This document shows, piece after piece, positions 56,216 through 64,000 of a stretch of 64,000 bases of DNA. The notes beneath the pieces are model-generated. The model was not told where the DNA came from, ran no database searches, and saw only the letters and a list, made by a program, of their open reading frames with translations. The position numbers and the translations under genes are program-made. This stretch comes from an uncultured SAR116 cluster alpha proteobacterium (GTDB lineage: Bacteria; Pseudomonadota; Alphaproteobacteria; Puniceispirillales; Puniceispirillaceae): positions 62,001 through 126,000 of the forward strand of contig CACNQE010000003.1 in assembly GCA_902622515.1 (NCBI GenBank), in the 5' to 3' direction. Numbering within the stretch: position 1 is the first letter of the stretch; each line of letters opens with the position of its first letter.

Positions 56216-57088
56216 CTAAACAAATAAGATACTATTCATCTTAGGTGGACGGGCTCCCATATATGTAATACCACTTGCATTCACATTTAAATTAATCATT
56301 AATTTAGCAAGTTCTATTGACGAAGTGTAACCCTCAAGAACTGGAACATCCCATCCTCTATCCTTTAATCCCTTTTCAATATGTGGCTTCAGAAAAAATG
56401 TCATTGAGCAACCAAGTGTTATAACCTCTGCTCCATCTTCGACAATTGCAGCTTCTGCTTGATTTACAGCCCTCTCAACGACTATATTTTGTTCTCCTCT
56501 TGCTACAGCTTCGCATTGCTTAGTAAGCGTGTCAGGGTCAGTATCTCCTGGTCTGGGCAGGCTATATCCTATACTCCTTATAGAACGGCACCTGTGTGTC
56601 AATTGATGTGTCCGAACAAGATCCCTATAATAAACATTGTGAACACCCTCTATATCAATTATGGAAAAACCATCTCCAAGCATAGTTGCTAGATACATTT
56701 GCGAAAATGCATTAGCAGTAACAACGACACCAAACTCTCTTCCGATTTCTCGTGACTCCAAGAACCCTGGTTCTCCTCCGCCTAAAAGAATCGCAGCATT
56801 ATATTTACCTGTTTCACAAGCTTCTCTTACACAACCCATTCTTGCGGTTGCTGCATGTGCAAACTCTTCCCTTGTTTCTACCGACCAATTTCCATAAGGC
56901 GGTTTTGCTCCTGGGTGGAGTTCCCAATCAACGTCTTCCAAATGAGGAAGTACAAAATCAGCATTTAATAATCTTTCTTCTCTAGACTTATCCTTTGGCA
57001 CTGAATAACCTGGCACTGTAAACTCGTTTTCATCAGGAAGATGAAATGGAGGAATCAGAATAAATTTATATTTTGAGTCTTTTGACAT
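56216..57088 (-). CDS. Aspartate/glutamate racemase-like (hydantoin racemase family) protein
   Basis: A 290-residue protein with the two-domain racemase fold. The second active-site segment is VITLGCSMTFFLK (Cys about 226), and the first region NAAILLGGGEPGFLESREI has no obvious Cys at the usual place, so one-sided or non-racemase activity is possible. The MGCVREACETGKY helix and VVVTANAFSQMYLATML lie between. The function is unsettled; maleate isomerase or Asp/Glu racemase families are the nearest fits. 67 nt upstream of the sulfatase gene on the same strand. Confidence 0.65.
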   Translation of the reverse strand: MSKDSKYKFILIPPFHLPDENEFTVPGYSVPKDKSREERLLNADFVLPHLEDVDWELHPGAKPPYGNWSVETREEFAHAATARMGCVREACETGKYNAAILLGGGEPGFLESREIGREFGVVVTANAFSQMYLATMLGDGFSIIDIEGVHNVYYRDLVRTHQLTHRCRSIRSIGYSLPRPGDTDPDTLTKQCEAVARGEQNIVVERAVNQAEAAIVEDGAEVITLGCSMTFFLKPHIEKGLKDRGWDVPVLEGYTSSIELAKLMINLNVNASGITYMGARPPKMNSILFV

Positions 57089-57389
57089 TATTTTGTTCTC
57101 TCTAATTTCTTTAATCTAAAACAATATTTTTACTCAAAATTTTTAATTGTAAAGCCATTATACCATTATTTTTTTTAATACCTTTAATTGAAATTTCTAA
57201 ATGGGGCTCTCATTTGTTTGAAAACAAACTGATTTAATTTCGTAAAATTTTTTAACCCTTTATGTAGACGGTAATTGAGTTTTCAAAAATTCCGCTATAA
57301 TAATGAACCTAGGCAAATAAGTTTGTCCTATACCGATCTTACATGTAAAATCTATCATCTTAATTTTTATTTTAAGTGGGAGAAGCTTA
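57089..57389. other. Divergent AT-rich intergenic region
   Basis: About 300 nt between divergent genes without a gene. It includes a small hairpin GTTTG-AAAA-CAAAC near 57217-57230 and a promoter-like TTGAGT (57275-57280) and TATAAT (57296-57301) pair with a 15-nt spacer ahead of the isomerase gene. Confidence 0.35.
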
Positions 57390-57986
57390 ATGGGCCCTAA
57401 AGAATTTTTAAAACACTATTTAGATGAAAGTAGCCAATGTATTTCAAATATGATCTCAGACCCTACCCTACTTTCACTTTTATTTGAAATAGCCAGTGAA
57501 TGCCTTAATAAGTTACAAACTGGGAATAAATTATTATTTGCAGGAAACGGAGGAAGTGCAGCAGATTGTCAGCATATGGCTGGCGAATATGTTAGTAGAT
57601 TTTTGATTGATAGAAATGGGCTACCTGCAATAGCATTAACCACCGACACCTCAATAATAACTGCTATAGGTAATGACTACGGATACGAAATGGTTTTTTC
57701 GAGACAAATAGAGGCAGTGGGTAGAAAAGGTGACCTTTTATTTGTATATTCAACATCTGGTAACTCCCAAAATATTTTAAAAGCTGTTGAAACCGCAAAA
57801 AGAATGGGAATTTCTGTGGTAGGAATGACGGGATTGAATAGAGGTAAAATAGATACAATGTGTGATTTTATTTTTAAAACTCCATCAATGCACACACCAC
57901 AGATCCAAGAGGGTCATCTTATTGCTGGACACGCTATTTGCGCATTGGTAGAAAAACAATTTTTTCAATCTACAGGACACAAATAG
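57390..57986 (+). CDS. gmhA: SIS-domain phosphoheptose isomerase
   Basis: A 198-residue SIS-fold enzyme converting sedoheptulose-7-phosphate to heptose-7-phosphate for lipopolysaccharide. LFAGNGGSAADCQHMAGEYVSRF, LTTDTSIITAIGNDYGYE, YSTSGNSQNI and HTPQIQEGHLIAGHAICALVE all match GmhA; the His/Glu of the last motif and the Glu in GEYVSRF are the catalytic sites. No other heptose genes are adjacent. DiaA-like proteins are related, but the catalytic residues favour GmhA. Confidence 0.88.
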   Translation: MGPKEFLKHYLDESSQCISNMISDPTLLSLLFEIASECLNKLQTGNKLLFAGNGGSAADCQHMAGEYVSRFLIDRNGLPAIALTTDTSIITAIGNDYGYEMVFSRQIEAVGRKGDLLFVYSTSGNSQNILKAVETAKRMGISVVGMTGLNRGKIDTMCDFIFKTPSMHTPQIQEGHLIAGHAICALVEKQFFQSTGHK

Positions 57987-58116
57987 TCGTTGCCATATTA
58001 AATATTTTTAAAATGCGAAAGGCTTAGCTTTATTCAAAGTTTAACAAATGTAGAAAGGTATAAAACTAAATAAATTAACTATTCACTCAACAACGTTAGA
58101 TACTTTTTATAAGTTT

Positions 58117-58533
58117 CTATAACTTTGCTTCTAAAAGGCTTCCTATCTTTAAACCAACCAACATTATTAACAAAAATGGCACGATAGAATTTGGATTTAA
58201 GAACAAACTTGCCACAACCGGTCCAGGACACAATCCAGCTAATCCCCATCCTACTCCAAATATAGCACTTCCAACCACCAATCTTCTATCTATAAAAATA
58301 TTATCTGGTAAATGAAATTTTTCCGTAAATATGGGTTTCTTCCCCCTAATAAGAATAAGGTATCCTGCCGCATTTACCATGATTCCTCCCATAATTACAA
58401 AAGCAAGTGAAGGATCCCATACTCCAAAAATATCAAGAAAACCAACAACTTTAGATGGGTCCAACATACCACCAAAAGCAAGGCCAATGCCAAATATGGA
58501 TCCCACTATTAAAGAAACAATAATTGACGTCAT
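58117..58533 (-). CDS. YeeE/YedE family protein, C-terminal half (DUF6691)
   Basis: A 138-residue membrane protein with four helices, the second half of a split YeeE/YedE transporter. FGIGLAFGGMLDPSKVVGFLDIFG and GWGLAGLCPGPVVASL with a Cys carry the motifs used in thiosulfate/sulfur uptake. It lies 19 nt after the frameshifted N-terminal half. In bigR-type operons the two halves accompany a persulfide-dioxygenase-like MBL protein, as here. Confidence 0.88.
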   Translation of the reverse strand: MTSIIVSLIVGSIFGIGLAFGGMLDPSKVVGFLDIFGVWDPSLAFVIMGGIMVNAAGYLILIRGKKPIFTEKFHLPDNIFIDRRLVVGSAIFGVGWGLAGLCPGPVVASLFLNPNSIVPFLLIMLVGLKIGSLLEAKL

Positions 58534-58552
58534 TATGATTAATACTGTCCTA

Positions 58553-58950
58553 TTATCTTAAACTGATTATGAACACAGTAATAATAGCATTAGAGAGAAA
58601 CACTGTGACTGCCATTATTGAACGCATAGATAACATCGAAATACCGCATATTCCGTGGCCTGAAGTGCATCCAGATCCGATGGCTGTACCAATCCCTGCC
58701 AGGAACGCAGCACTGTATAGCTGCCAACCCTTAGCAACCTCTGTAAACTGAATAGTGTTTCCTGTTATGAAATCTAATATTGATGAAGCAAAATAATGCC
58801 AACTATAAAAGTTATTCCCCATCCAGACTCAAAAGAGGATCCCGGTGAAATTAATTTATTTAAAATTCTACTTACACCCATCACTCTGCCATTTACAAAC
58901 ATTAAAATTAAAGCTGCCAATCCAATCAGTGTTCCCCCAAAAAAAGACAT
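58553..58950 (-). pseudogene. YeeE/YedE family protein, N-terminal half, interrupted by a frameshift
   Basis: The first frame reads MSFFGGTLIGLAALILMFVNGR and continues WGITFIVGIILL before a TAG at 58774. The rest, SSILDFITGNTIQFTEVAKGW and GIGTAIGSGCTSGHGICGIS with the two conserved cysteines, is in another frame ending at 58553. One base lost from a T run at 58790-58793 (TTTT instead of TTTTT) would rejoin them into one protein of about 130 residues. An in-frame start upstream of this ATG is not found. Possible assembly error. Confidence 0.8.
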
Positions 58951-58984
58951 TTCAGGAGTAAATGCTTCCCAATTTATGTCATCT

Positions 58985-59863
58985 TTAACCTCTTATTCCA
59001 GATATAGGGATTTTTAAAAATGTACTTCCATCATCCTCAGATTGTGGCATGTTTCCTGCCCTCATATTTACTTGTATTGAAGGCATTATAAGCTTAGGCA
59101 TTTCTAAAGTAGAATCACGTTTTTCTCTCAATTTTACAAATTCATCCTCATTAATATTACCACCAATATGAATATTATTTTGTTTTTGTTCAGAAACAGT
59201 AGTTTCCCACTTAACATCTCTCCCATTAGGCATATAATCATGACATACAAACATTCTAGTATTGTCTGGAAGAGCAAGTATCTTCTGAATTGACCTAAAT
59301 AGGGTTCGTGCATCTCCTCCTGGAAAATCAGCTCTTGCGGTACCACCGTCTGGCATAAAAAGAGTGTCACCCACAAAAACTGTATCCTCAATTACATGCG
59401 CCATGCAGGCAGGAGTGTGACCAGGCGTATGCAATGCCTTTCCTCTTAAGTTGCCAATCTCGTAGGTATCCCCGTCCTCCAGGAGCAAATCAAACTGACT
59501 GCCGTCTCGCTCAAACTCTGTACCAGCATTAAATACTTTCCCAAAGATTTCCTGGACCTTCACTATCCCCTTTGAGATAGCAATTTTACCTCCAAGATTT
59601 TGTTGAATATATGGAGCAGCAGACAAATGGTCTGCATGAACATGTGTTTCTATCAACCAACAGAGTTTTAAGTTATTCTCAGTTATGAAATTAATGATTT
59701 TATCAGCATTTAAATAGTTAATTTTTCCTGAAGCATAATCAAAATCCAAAACTGAATCTAAAACTGCGCAACTATTTGTCTGTTTATCAGTGATTACATA
59801 GCTAATAGTATGTGTTTCTTCATCAAAAAAACCTTTTACCTCAGAAAAAGTTTTAGCATCCAT
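58985..59863 (-). CDS. MBL-fold persulfide dioxygenase-like protein
   Basis: Metallo-beta-lactamase fold protein of 292 residues resembling ETHE1/beta-lactamase-hydrolase-like enzymes that oxidise glutathione persulfide. Iron/zinc motif ETHVHADHLSAAPYIQ, HTPGHTPACMAHV, VFVGDTLFMPDGGTARADFPGG and CHDYMPNGRDVKWETTV, all typical. It heads a unit with the two YeeE/YedE halves, as in sulfide-responsive operons. About 35 nt separate its stop from the visible ATG of the next gene. Confidence 0.88.
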   Translation of the reverse strand: MDAKTFSEVKGFFDEETHTISYVITDKQTNSCAVLDSVLDFDYASGKINYLNADKIINFITENNLKLCWLIETHVHADHLSAAPYIQQNLGGKIAISKGIVKVQEIFGKVFNAGTEFERDGSQFDLLLEDGDTYEIGNLRGKALHTPGHTPACMAHVIEDTVFVGDTLFMPDGGTARADFPGGDARTLFRSIQKILALPDNTRMFVCHDYMPNGRDVKWETTVSEQKQNNIHIGGNINEDEFVKLREKRDSTLEMPKLIMPSIQVNMRAGNMPQSEDDGSTFLKIPISGIRG

Positions 59864-59932
59864 TATATTTAAAATTCCCTATTAAATTAAAGTTTTTTAT
59901 TAGCTTAAAAAATATTACTACAAATGATTTAT

Positions 59933-60907
59933 TTAAATTCCTAGGCCCCCCATTAATTTCTCTGGGTATCTCGTTCCAGCTGTTATGCCTGTGGGAAAAT
60001 TTGAATTCAAAAGCTCCATGTCTGAAACGCTCAGATTTAAATCAGCTGCAGCCAAATTTTCATTTAGATATTTGCGCTTTTTTGTCCCGGGTATCGGCAC
60101 AACATGACGAGCTTTTGCCATTGTCCAAGCGATAGCAATTTGAGCCATAGTGCATCCTTTAATCTCAGATATTTCTGATAGCACCTTCAGAAGAGGGGTA
60201 TTTTTTTTCATATTGTCCGGTGCAAATCTTGGGTGCCCCCTTCTTCCATCTTTTTCTGATAAATCGTCAAATGAATTTATGGTACCAGTTAAAAATCCCC
60301 TTCCCAATGGGGAATAATTTACAAACCCAATATTTAATTCTTCCAGATCATCGATTAATTCCTCACTATCTCTAGACCAAAGAGAATATTCGGTCTGCAC
60401 AGCAACAATAGGATGGGTGGCATAAGCTTTTTTGATGGTATCAAAACTAGCTTCACAAATACCCAAATACCTAACCTTACCCTGTTCAACAAGGCGCGAC
60501 ATTGCTCCAAATGTCTCTTCAATTGGTACATTAGGGTCTACCCGATGTTGGAAATATAAATCTATAACGTCCGTATTTAGGCGTTTTAGGCTTTTTTCGC
60601 ATGCTTCAATTACATATTCTGGACGCCCATCAACTGGTGTCTGTGGATTAATCATTCCTAAATTTCCAAATTTAGTAGCAAGAATCACTTTATCTCTTTT
60701 TCCAACAAGCGCTTTTGCTAATAATTCTTCATTAAGTCCATTACCATATGCATCTGAACTATCAAGAAAGGTGCATCCTGCTTCTATTGACTGATGGATC
60801 GTGGCAATGGATTCTTCATCATCTTTTTCCCCATAAACTGCAGACATTCCCATACAGCCAAGACCTAATTCAGATACTTTTAACTCTCCTAATTGACGGG
60901 TTTTCAT
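59933..60907 (-). CDS. Aldo/keto reductase
   Basis: NADPH-dependent AKR of about 324 residues. TIM-barrel signatures [31 protein letters not shown] with catalytic Asp and Tyr, LATKFG with Lys, and the His in [17 protein letters not shown] at 60907 (MKTRQLG) has AGGAGA upstream; the longer ORF adds eight residues. Follows the GMC oxidoreductase gene on the same strand, about 50 nt away, and is likely the last of a three-gene unit. Confidence 0.92.
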   Translation of the reverse strand: MKTRQLGELKVSELGLGCMGMSAVYGEKDDEESIATIHQSIEAGCTFLDSSDAYGNGLNEELLAKALVGKRDKVILATKFGNLGMINPQTPVDGRPEYVIEACEKSLKRLNTDVIDLYFQHRVDPNVPIEETFGAMSRLVEQGKVRYLGICEASFDTIKKAYATHPIVAVQTEYSLWSRDSEELIDDLEELNIGFVNYSPLGRGFLTGTINSFDDLSEKDGRRGHPRFAPDNMKKNTPLLKVLSEISEIKGCTMAQIAIAWTMAKARHVVPIPGTKKRKYLNENLAAADLNLSVSDMELLNSNFPTGITAGTRYPEKLMGGLGI

Positions 60908-60959
60908 TTGCTTCTCCTGTAATTCAAGCATGCACGATTAAAATCCAAAACCTAAACTA

Positions 60960-62570
60960 TTATTTCCTATAGTCTGATAAAATCACATCTGCAGCTTTCT
61001 CAGCAATCATAATCGTTGGTGCATTTGTATTTCCAGAAGTTATAGTAGGCATAATTGAGGCATCTACAACTCTCAAAGAAGATATTTTTTTAACTCTTAA
61101 TCGCTCGTCAACAACCGCCATTTTATCTCGCCCCATTTTACAGGTTCCTACGGGGTGATAGGATGTTCTTGCTCTGTCACGAATAAAATCTAAACATTGT
61201 TCCTCATTTTCTACATCTGAGGAAGGACTATATTCGGATAAAATTATTTCCTGAAGAGCAGGTTTACGCATAATTTTTCTGATTTCCTGCATCCCCGCTA
61301 CTAGGGTATCACGGTCTTTCTTAGCCTCTAAATAATTAGGTTGAATAATAGGTGCTTCAGAAATATTTGCATTTTTTGCTTTTACAAACCCACGACTTTC
61401 AGGTCTCATTAAAGCTACATTAATTGTAATCCCATCAAACTTATGGGGAACCCCCCCTAGATCTTCAGTGCTAAATAATAAAAGCAATGCCTGTATATCA
61501 GGATTGGCTGATTCTGCTTGAACAGTGAGATATCCCCCTGCATAACATGCCCCCATAGCAAGCATACCTTTCCTAAAAAAAGCATATTTAAGACCCTCTT
61601 TTATTTTCCGAAAAGGATCATGGTATAATTTATTGGCAGTAACAGATAATTTAGTTTTATAGAGCAAAGGAGCATTCACATGGTCTTGGAGATTTTCACC
61701 AACTCCTGGCAAATCCGTTATCACTGGGACATCAATCTTTCTTAAATCTGCTGCCTTCCCTATACCCGACAACTGCAATATCTGCGGTGACTGAATGGCA
61801 CCTGCAGATAAAATAATTTCTTTTTTTGCATATACGAAAAATCGTTTGCCTAAAATTTCATATTCAACGCCGACTGCTTTTTTACCGTCAAAAATAATCC
61901 GTTGCACTAAACCCTGTGAAATAACAGTAAGATTTTTCCTTGGTTTTGCCGGATTTAAGTAGGCTGTAGCAGCGCTTGACCTCCTGCCTTTTTTTGTTGT
62001 CCATTGAATAGGCCCAAAGCCTTCTTGTCTTTCACCGTTAAAGTCTGGGTTATATTTATACCCCGCTTCAATCCCCGCGCTAATGTAAGCTTCAGCAATA
62101 GGATGTATTTCAGCAGGATCACTAACCCATAATGCTCCTCCCGTACCATGATAATTATCCTCTCCTCTTTGCTGGTTTTGAGATTTTTTGAAATAGGGAA
62201 GAACATCATCAAAACCCCATCCAGAATTACCTAATTGTTGCCAGTGATTGTAATCGTCAGGATTTCCACGCATGTAAACCATACCATTAATTGAGCTCGA
62301 ACCACCAATTACCTTTCCCCGAGGGGTAGGCACCCCATTTTTTACCCAATTTTCACCTGGCTCTGTTTTAAACATCCAATTAATTTTCGGATTTCTAAAG
62401 TTCCTTCCATACCCAATTGGGATATGTATCCATGGATCTTTATCTTTTGGTCCCGCCTCAATGAGCAAAACGTGATGAGTTTTGCATTCAGTTAATCTAT
62501 TAGCTAGGACACATCCAGCACTGCCACCACCAATAATAATAAAATCGGGATTTACTTTGTTTTCTTCCAT
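60960..62570 (-). CDS. GMC-family oxidoreductase (choline dehydrogenase-like)
   Basis: FAD-dependent alcohol oxidase/dehydrogenase of 536 residues, normal length. FAD fold FIIIGGGSAGCVLANRL (about 10-26), the GMC signatures [20 protein letters not shown] and GAIQSPQILQLSGIG, and the catalytic His in SYHPVGTCKMG with a second in TSGNTNAPT. BetA-like, but the true substrate is unknown. An intact paralogue of the remnant near 53.6 kb. It is 22 nt downstream of the LVIVD protein. Confidence 0.92.
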   Translation of the reverse strand: MEENKVNPDFIIIGGGSAGCVLANRLTECKTHHVLLIEAGPKDKDPWIHIPIGYGRNFRNPKINWMFKTEPGENWVKNGVPTPRGKVIGGSSSINGMVYMRGNPDDYNHWQQLGNSGWGFDDVLPYFKKSQNQQRGEDNYHGTGGALWVSDPAEIHPIAEAYISAGIEAGYKYNPDFNGERQEGFGPIQWTTKKGRRSSAATAYLNPAKPRKNLTVISQGLVQRIIFDGKKAVGVEYEILGKRFFVYAKKEIILSAGAIQSPQILQLSGIGKAADLRKIDVPVITDLPGVGENLQDHVNAPLLYKTKLSVTANKLYHDPFRKIKEGLKYAFFRKGMLAMGACYAGGYLTVQAESANPDIQALLLLFSTEDLGGVPHKFDGITINVALMRPESRGFVKAKNANISEAPIIQPNYLEAKKDRDTLVAGMQEIRKIMRKPALQEIILSEYSPSSDVENEEQCLDFIRDRARTSYHPVGTCKMGRDKMAVVDERLRVKKISSLRVVDASIMPTITSGNTNAPTIMIAEKAADVILSDYRK

Positions 62571-62592
62571 TTAATATCTTTTTTGGCTAGCC

Positions 62593-63825
62593 TCAAATAT
62601 CCATTTCAAGAATATAGAGCCCACCAGCCCACCTGTCGCCTGCGTAAATAATCCCATTTTCATCTGCATATACTTCATTCATTTGGATTGAGGGTACCCT
62701 TGAATTTTCAGGGCCCTCTGGAACGAAGTAAGCAATAGTTTCTGGTTGATATGGATTTTTAATATCATAAACCCTTATGCCTGCGTTAAAAAAACATCCA
62801 ATTATTATCTCTTCACTATGAAAAGAAGGACCTGGTCTATTTTCGTGCACATTGTGTGATCCAAAGCGACCCCCTTTCTGAATATATTCTTCTACAGGAG
62901 GAAGAGGTAGCGTACTTATTGGTACAAGGTTTTGCTCATTTCTAGCATCAAGTATCCATGTGAGTTTTGGCCAATCTGCACCATCATCTTTTATGCACTC
63001 ATCTGTTACAACTATCAGTCCCCTATCAAATAGGGGCATCACTGTATGGGTGAAACCAGGATAAGGATTATGTGGTGACCAGTGAGAAACTACCTTCGGT
63101 TTACTTTTATCAGCTATATCAAGTATGAAGGCACCACCATCAATATATCCTAAATATGCCCTGTCAGGATGTGATGGATAAACATTGGCATTATGTAGTC
63201 TGAATGCATCACCACCACGAAGATTTTCTAGAGGTTCTGGAATAATTCTCTCCGGTATTGGCTCTTCATCTTCTTTTTTTGTTCCTGGCATCCACCACCT
63301 ACCAGCCTCTTCCATTTTTGAGGGATTTCTTACATCAATTATCTGATATATCTGATCATCTCTTGGATGTTTTGGCGTAAAATCTGGTGCCCCGCTTGCC
63401 ATATGTATATATTCGCCATCAACAAACCATAAGCAATGTACTCCCCTAGAATGAGGCCCTGCTGTCGAATAAAAATTAATTGATCTAGGGTTTTCCGGAG
63501 TACTTATATCGAATAATTCTACTCCAGCTTCTGGAAGTCCTAGCTGATACACTTGATAAGCAACAGCTAGAATGTCACCACATACCTCCAGTGAATTAGA
63601 TCTCATATTACCGTGCCGTAGTTCAGTCTGACAAACTACACTAGGATGTCTAGGATCGGTTACATCTACCCCAGTAAAATTCTTAGGTGGACCCTCATGT
63701 GCAATCCAAAGAATTCGTCTTCTATCTTTGGTGACCTGCATAGACATACCCTCTCCTACACCTCCAAATCCGTTAAGCGAATTATGCGCTAAAAGTTTCA
63801 TGTTTTTTGAGAGTGTTGAGCCCAT
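62593..63825 (-). CDS. LVIVD repeat beta-propeller protein
   Basis: About 410 residues with repeats of the form (V/I)xIxDISxPxxPxxVS: TGVDVTDPRHPSVV, VELFDISTPENPRSI, YQIIDVRNPSKMEE, AFILDIADKSKPKVV and IRVYDIKNPYQPETI. These form a beta propeller, and the ending AGGLYILEMDI is another strand. No signal peptide is seen. Start at 63825 is supported by GGAGA seven nt upstream; a further ATG at 63855 is weaker. Function of this group is not defined; the operon with a GMC enzyme hints at a partner or redox role. Confidence 0.82.
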   Translation of the reverse strand: MGSTLSKNMKLLAHNSLNGFGGVGEGMSMQVTKDRRRILWIAHEGPPKNFTGVDVTDPRHPSVVCQTELRHGNMRSNSLEVCGDILAVAYQVYQLGLPEAGVELFDISTPENPRSINFYSTAGPHSRGVHCLWFVDGEYIHMASGAPDFTPKHPRDDQIYQIIDVRNPSKMEEAGRWWMPGTKKEDEEPIPERIIPEPLENLRGGDAFRLHNANVYPSHPDRAYLGYIDGGAFILDIADKSKPKVVSHWSPHNPYPGFTHTVMPLFDRGLIVVTDECIKDDGADWPKLTWILDARNEQNLVPISTLPLPPVEEYIQKGGRFGSHNVHENRPGPSFHSEEIIIGCFFNAGIRVYDIKNPYQPETIAYFVPEGPENSRVPSIQMNEVYADENGIIYAGDRWAGGLYILEMDI

Positions 63826-64000
63826 TTTGTTTTCTCCAAATAAGTCACTACTCATATCTCTTTGTTGTAAGAGTGACTTGAAGTTCAGAAACTGTCAATT
63901 TTTTATCTACAGTTTAGGTTTAAATATTAAATCTATTTTTATCGGGTAATATTTAAAAAATTTTTATATGTTTTTAATTGAAAAATTATGAATATTATAT

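Noticed and set aside
1-64000. CRISPR arrays, insertion sequences, prophage, rRNA
   Set aside because: No direct-repeat arrays, transposase, integrase, phage or rRNA sequence was recognised on reading both strands.

Overview
The window looks like a chromosomal piece of a marine, aerobic, AT-rich alphaproteobacterium with a compact genome. The best guess is a SAR116-like or AEGEAN-169-like lineage, but no rRNA or ribosomal-protein marker is present to settle it. The basis for this guess is a proteorhodopsin with a crtE-crtI-crtB-crtY-blh-fni cluster, TRAP transporters, a HpsN-like sulfonate dehydrogenase, GMC oxidoreductases, a sulfatase and C2/C3 hydroxy-acid enzymes. Coding density is high, intergenic gaps are mostly short, and gaps are very AT-rich.

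Layout. 0-3 kb: secreted cyclophilin, RarD-type permease, FAD/NAD reductase. 3.6-11.1 kb: the proteorhodopsin photosystem. It holds a blue-tuned rhodopsin (Q at the tuning site), then GGPP synthase, phytoene desaturase, phytoene synthase, lycopene cyclase, beta-carotene dioxygenase and type II IPP isomerase. Together these make both opsin and retinal. A terminator hairpin sits between opsin and crtE, and another closes the cluster. 11.5-15.4 kb: FMN hydroxy-acid oxidase, DEAD-box helicase, HisI. 15.4-18.9 kb: a molybdenum cofactor operon (moaA-mobB-moeA-moaD-moaE). 19-21.4 kb: a GST, acyl-CoA hydratase and CitE-like lyase operon. 21.6-25 kb: ketopantoate-reductase-like protein, SCO1, MBL hydrolase, FliL-like protein. 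25-28.9 kb: YtoQ, HpsN-like dehydrogenase and SDR (possible dihydroxypropanesulfonate use), plus an orphan TRAP binding protein without a signal peptide. 28.9-35.9 kb: a MoaB/MobA-like fusion, an Ldh-type dehydrogenase, ChrA and an orphan xanthine-dehydrogenase-type large subunit. 35.9-43.1 kb: FAD/Fe-S hydroxy-acid dehydrogenase, serine-glyoxylate aminotransferase, aldehyde dehydrogenase and glycerate 2-kinase, which suggests glycolate/glyoxylate/serine/glycerate metabolism. 43.2-51.7 kb: an RND efflux pair, divergent from a complete TRAP transporter and a small secreted protein. 51.7-57.1 kb: GlpD, a decayed choline-dehydrogenase gene, an RsmJ-like methyltransferase, sulfatase, Asp/Glu-racemase-like protein. 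57.4-64 kb: GmhA, a sulfur module (persulfide-dioxygenase-like MBL plus split YeeE/YedE with a frameshift), and an LVIVD-propeller, GMC oxidoreductase and aldo/keto reductase operon.

No tRNA, rRNA, CRISPR array, insertion sequence or phage gene was recognised. The most instructive points are the regulatory architecture of the photosystem cluster (terminator, dyads), two gene-decay events readable at base level (betA remnant and yeeE frameshift), and several orphan subunits. I did not find a clearly unprecedented system.
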